A DNA stretch of 8,842 nt from positions 1-8,842 of the forward strand of contig SMVY01000121.1 in NCBI GenBank assembly GCA_004357415.1, read 5' to 3'. Below, piece by piece: positions 6,542 through 8,842 of the stretch. Under the pieces are notes generated by a model that saw only the letters and a list, made by a program, of their open reading frames with translations, did not search any database and was not told the origin of the DNA. The DNA is from Gemmatimonadota bacterium. GTDB taxonomy: Bacteria; Gemmatimonadota; Gemmatimonadetes; Gemmatimonadales; GWC2-71-9. The position numbers were made by a program, and so were the translations under genes. Position 1 is the stretch's first letter; every line of letters begins with the position of its first letter.

Positions 6542-6580
6542 GTGACTCCGAGGTCGGGGTGAGGGGGCTGAAGCCCGCTA

Positions 6581-6609
6581 AATATGTGTCGGGGATCGGC
6601 CCGGGTGAA
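6581..6609 (-). promoter_or_regulatory. Possible sigma-70-type promoter of tdh-kbl
   Basis: On the minus strand TTCACC (6609-6604) and CATATT (6586-6581) are separated by 17 bases, each matching four of six consensus positions, about 40 bases before the tdh ATG. The 80-base gap after the formate dehydrogenase stop contains no intrinsic terminator, so tdh-kbl might also be read from upstream. In GC-rich DNA of an unidentified phylum this is a weak call. Confidence 0.3.
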
Positions 6610-6621
6610 GTGTGCCGGCCG

Positions 6622-8842
6622 TCAGGCCGTGGTGGCGGTCTCGGCCTCGATGCGGACGGCGCTCACCTTGAACGAAGGGATCTTGGCGTAGGGGTCGAGG
6701 GCCGGATTGGTGAGCAGGTTGGCGGCGGCCTCCCGGAAGTGCATGGGGATGAAGATTTGCCCTCGGGCCTGTCGTTGGGACACACGGACCGCAATGAGGA
6801 CCGAGCCGCGACGTGAGGTCACCCGGACCGTATCTCCGTCGGCCACTCCCAGGGCGGCGGCGTCCTCCCCGTTCATGTCGACGACCGGCACGGGCTCCCG
6901 GGCGTCAAGCCCCTGGGAACGTCGGGTCATGGTGCCGGTATGCCAGTGGTACATCTGTCGCCCGGTGCCCAGGATGAACGGATACTCGTCATCCGGGAGC
7001 TCACTGGGGGGGAGGTACTCCACAGGGACCAGGCGTGCCCTGCCATCGTCGGTGGGGAAGTGATCGTCGAACAGGAAGGCTGTTCCGGGGTGGCCCGGTT
7101 CCGGCACCGGGTACTGGAGTCCGGCAGGCTTGAGGCCGTCGTAGGTGACGCCGGCCCACGACGGCGTCACCGTGACGATCTCCTTCATGACGTCCTCGGG
7201 GCAGGCGTAGTCGGTCGCCAGGCCTATACGGTTGCTCAAGTCCACCAGGATGTCCAGGTCGCGCCGCGCCGATCCTGGCGGGTCCACCGCGGCACCCTGG
7301 TGCTGGATGCGCCGTTCGGTATTGGTAAACGTCCCCTCTTTCTCGGTGAAGGCGGATCCGGGGAGAACTACGTCGGCCCAGCGGGCGGTTTCCGTCAGGA
7401 ACAGGTCCTGCACCGCCAGGAACTCCAGGCTGCGGACCCAGTGCTCGGCGTGGGCGATATCGGGATCGGAGATCACCGGGTTCTCGCCCATGATATACAG
7501 TCCGCGCACCGAGCTGCCTTCGTCGGTCATCTCGGTCACCATCAGTCCATTGTCGAGCGAGAGGGACTCAGCCGGTACTCCCCACGCCCGGGCGTACTCC
7601 GCCCGGATCTCTGGGTCGGTGACCGGGCGGTAGTCGGTGTAGGCAAAGGGGATCGCTCCCATGTCACTGGCACCCTGCACGTTGTTCTGTCCTCGGATGG
7701 GCATCATGGCGGCGCCCCACCGGCCGATCATGCCGCAGGCGAGAAGCATGTTGAGCAACGAGGTGACGATGTCCGTCCCGCTCGAGTGCTGCGTCAGGCC
7801 CATGGCCCACAGGGTGGAGGTGTTGGGGCCCCGAGCGTAGCGCTCGGCGGCCTCCTGGAGCACCTCGGCGGGGATGCCGGTGATTTGCTCCCCCAACTCC
7901 AGGGTGTACGGTTCGACCGACTGCCGTACTGCGTCGAAGTCGTGGGTCCGGTTGGCGATGAAGGCGTCATCGGTGAGCCCCTGGTGGATCATGTGGCGGA
8001 GCATGGTGCTGTACAGCGCCACGTCGCTTCCGGGAGCCATCTGGAGGTGGATGTCCGCCAGGACCGCCAGTTCGGTCCGCCGAGGATCGGCTACGATGAG
8101 GGTGGCGCCTTTGGCCACCGCCCGTTTGATGAGCGCGCCAAAAACGGGGTGGGTCTCGGTGGTATTGGCGCCTGAAATGAAGATGACGTCGCAGGCTTCC
8201 TCGAGTTCCCGCATGGACCCAGAGGCGGCTGCCGTGTTCAGGGCCCGGTTCATGGCGGCCACGGACGAGGAGTGACACAACCGGGTGCAATGGTCCACGT
8301 TGTTGGTTCGGAACCCGGCACGCACCATCCGCTGCAACACATAGTTTTCTTCGTTGCTGCACTTGGCTGACGAAAACGCGGCCAACGCATTGGGCCCGTG
8401 CTGGTCACGAATGCGGGTCAGTTCCTGGGCCGCCAGGCTCATGGCTTCTTCCCACGTCGCCTCGCGAAAAGTGCTGTACCAGTCAGGAGGGGTGACCGCC
8501 TGGTCACGAATGCCCGGGTCCGGCTGGCTGGGTCGTCCGGTCTGCGGAGGCTTGCCGACGCTCCGCTGTGGCGGACGGGGCTTGCGGGTGCCCCCCAGGC
8601 GTTCGATGGTCGGCCACGGGCCTTCGCGGAAACGGGGGGATTCCCCGGTCCAGGTCCAGGTCTCGCCGTTACACACCCAGCCCTTGCGGATGAGCGGGAC
8701 CTGCAGGCGGTCGCGGTGGTCTATGAAATCGTAGCCGAACCGCCCCTTCACGCAGGTGGAGCCATTGTTGGGGGTGTCGTCCTCGATCCACGGCGAGGTG
8801 ACCCGCATGATCTGCTCGTCCTTCACAGCCACGTCGATTTGA
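6622..8842 (-). CDS. fdhA: Formate dehydrogenase alpha subunit (molybdopterin oxidoreductase), N-terminus cut by the window edge
   Basis: It oxidises formate to CO2 at a Mo/W-bis-molybdopterin centre. The frame is open to the edge: codons for Gln-Ile-Asp precede GTG 8832, so that GTG is internal. Numbering from 8832: STCVKGRFGYDF holds the last [4Fe-4S] cysteine (Cys27) and the Lys29 that carries electrons between cluster and cofactor; the first three cysteines lie beyond the window. DHCTRLCHSSSV carries Cys186-His187 where E. coli FdhF has Sec140-His141, so this is a cysteine-type enzyme. IRGQNNVQGASDMG carries Arg380, matching FdhF Arg333, the formate-site arginine. The C-terminal molybdopterin dinucleotide-binding domain (about 615-730) ends intact. 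A segment of about 65 residues (50-118) lies between the cluster domain and SWEEAL-like TWEEAM. Close relatives, NAD-linked enzymes of about 900-1000 aa, usually carry NuoG-like Fe-S domains upstream. Partner FdhB-type subunits are not in view. Confidence 0.95.
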   Translation of the reverse strand, partial: QIDVAVKDEQIMRVTSPWIEDDTPNNGSTCVKGRFGYDFIDHRDRLQVPLIRKGWVCNGETWTWTGESPRFREGPWPTIERLGGTRKPRPPQRSVGKPPQTGRPSQPDPGIRDQAVTPPDWYSTFREATWEEAMSLAAQELTRIRDQHGPNALAAFSSAKCSNEENYVLQRMVRAGFRTNNVDHCTRLCHSSSVAAMNRALNTAAASGSMRELEEACDVIFISGANTTETHPVFGALIKRAVAKGATLIVADPRRTELAVLADIHLQMAPGSDVALYSTMLRHMIHQGLTDDAFIANRTHDFDAVRQSVEPYTLELGEQITGIPAEVLQEAAERYARGPNTSTLWAMGLTQHSSGTDIVTSLLNMLLACGMIGRWGAAMMPIRGQNNVQGASDMGAIPFAYTDYRPVTDPEIRAEYARAWGVPAESLSLDNGLMVTEMTDEGSSVRGLYIMGENPVISDPDIAHAEHWVRSLEFLAVQDLFLTETARWADVVLPGSAFTEKEGTFTNTERRIQHQGAAVDPPGSARRDLDILVDLSNRIGLATDYACPEDVMKEIVTVTPSWAGVTYDGLKPAGLQYPVPEPGHPGTAFLFDDHFPTDDGRARLVPVEYLPPSELPDDEYPFILGTGRQMYHWHTGTMTRRSQGLDAREPVPVVDMNGEDAAALGVADGDTVRVTSRRGSVLIAVRVSQRQARGQIFIPMHFREAAANLLTNPALDPYAKIPSFKVSAVRIEAETATTA

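Noticed and set aside
5508..6545. 345-codon open frame on the plus strand, opposite tdh along its full length
   Set aside because: Codon-mirror shadow of tdh with no domain features; the minus-strand frame carries all the zinc and NAD motifs.
6565..6576. GGGCT-GA-AGCCC hairpin in the formate dehydrogenase-tdh gap as a terminator
   Set aside because: The stem is only five pairs with a two-base loop and has no T-run on either strand.
6940..8175. 411-codon open frame on the plus strand, opposite formate dehydrogenase
   Set aside because: It lies wholly antisense to a strongly conserved enzyme, has low-complexity Gly/His/Arg-rich content and no recognisable domain; long antisense frames are expected at this GC content.

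Overview
The window is 8.8 kb of high-GC, almost entirely coding bacterial DNA. A predicted outer-membrane beta-barrel protein with a signal peptide and a C-terminal Phe indicates a Gram-negative (diderm) organism. The gene mix and the 'LAGQQ'-type signal-peptide end recall Gemmatimonadota, but this is only an impression and no phylogenetic marker is present. Both ends cut through genes (an acyl-CoA ligase on the left, a formate dehydrogenase on the right), as in a whole metagenomic contig. I see no rRNA, tRNA, CRISPR array, transposase or origin.

Plus-strand block (1-3343): the C-terminal two thirds of an AMP-forming acyl-CoA ligase, whose frame is broken in the first ~150 bases; a 544-aa NYN-domain predicted RNase with two OST-HTH/LOTUS-like modules and a histone-H1-like Lys/Ala tail; and an AAG/MPG-family 3-methyladenine DNA glycosylase. 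The junctions are two identical 4-base GTGA stop/start overlaps, so the genes look co-transcribed and translationally coupled. A strong terminator-like hairpin nevertheless sits just after the NYN stop, inside the first codons of the glycosylase.

Minus-strand block (8842-3294): formate dehydrogenase alpha subunit (N-terminus cut by the window edge), then L-threonine 3-dehydrogenase (tdh) and 2-amino-3-ketobutyrate CoA ligase (kbl) overlapping by ATGA. A 363-base gene-free stretch follows, then the small outer-membrane protein gene. Tdh and Kbl together convert threonine to glycine and acetyl-CoA. Glycine cleavage feeds one-carbon metabolism, whose formate could be oxidised by the adjacent dehydrogenase, but that link is inference.

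The two blocks converge and overlap tail-to-tail by 50 bases. The terminator of the outer-membrane protein gene appears to lie inside the coding sequence of the opposing glycosylase. I found no clearly new multi-gene system. The most unusual items are the NYN/OST-HTH/H1-tail protein in its operon, the two hairpins placed inside coding sequence, and an 8-G tract in the NYN linker.
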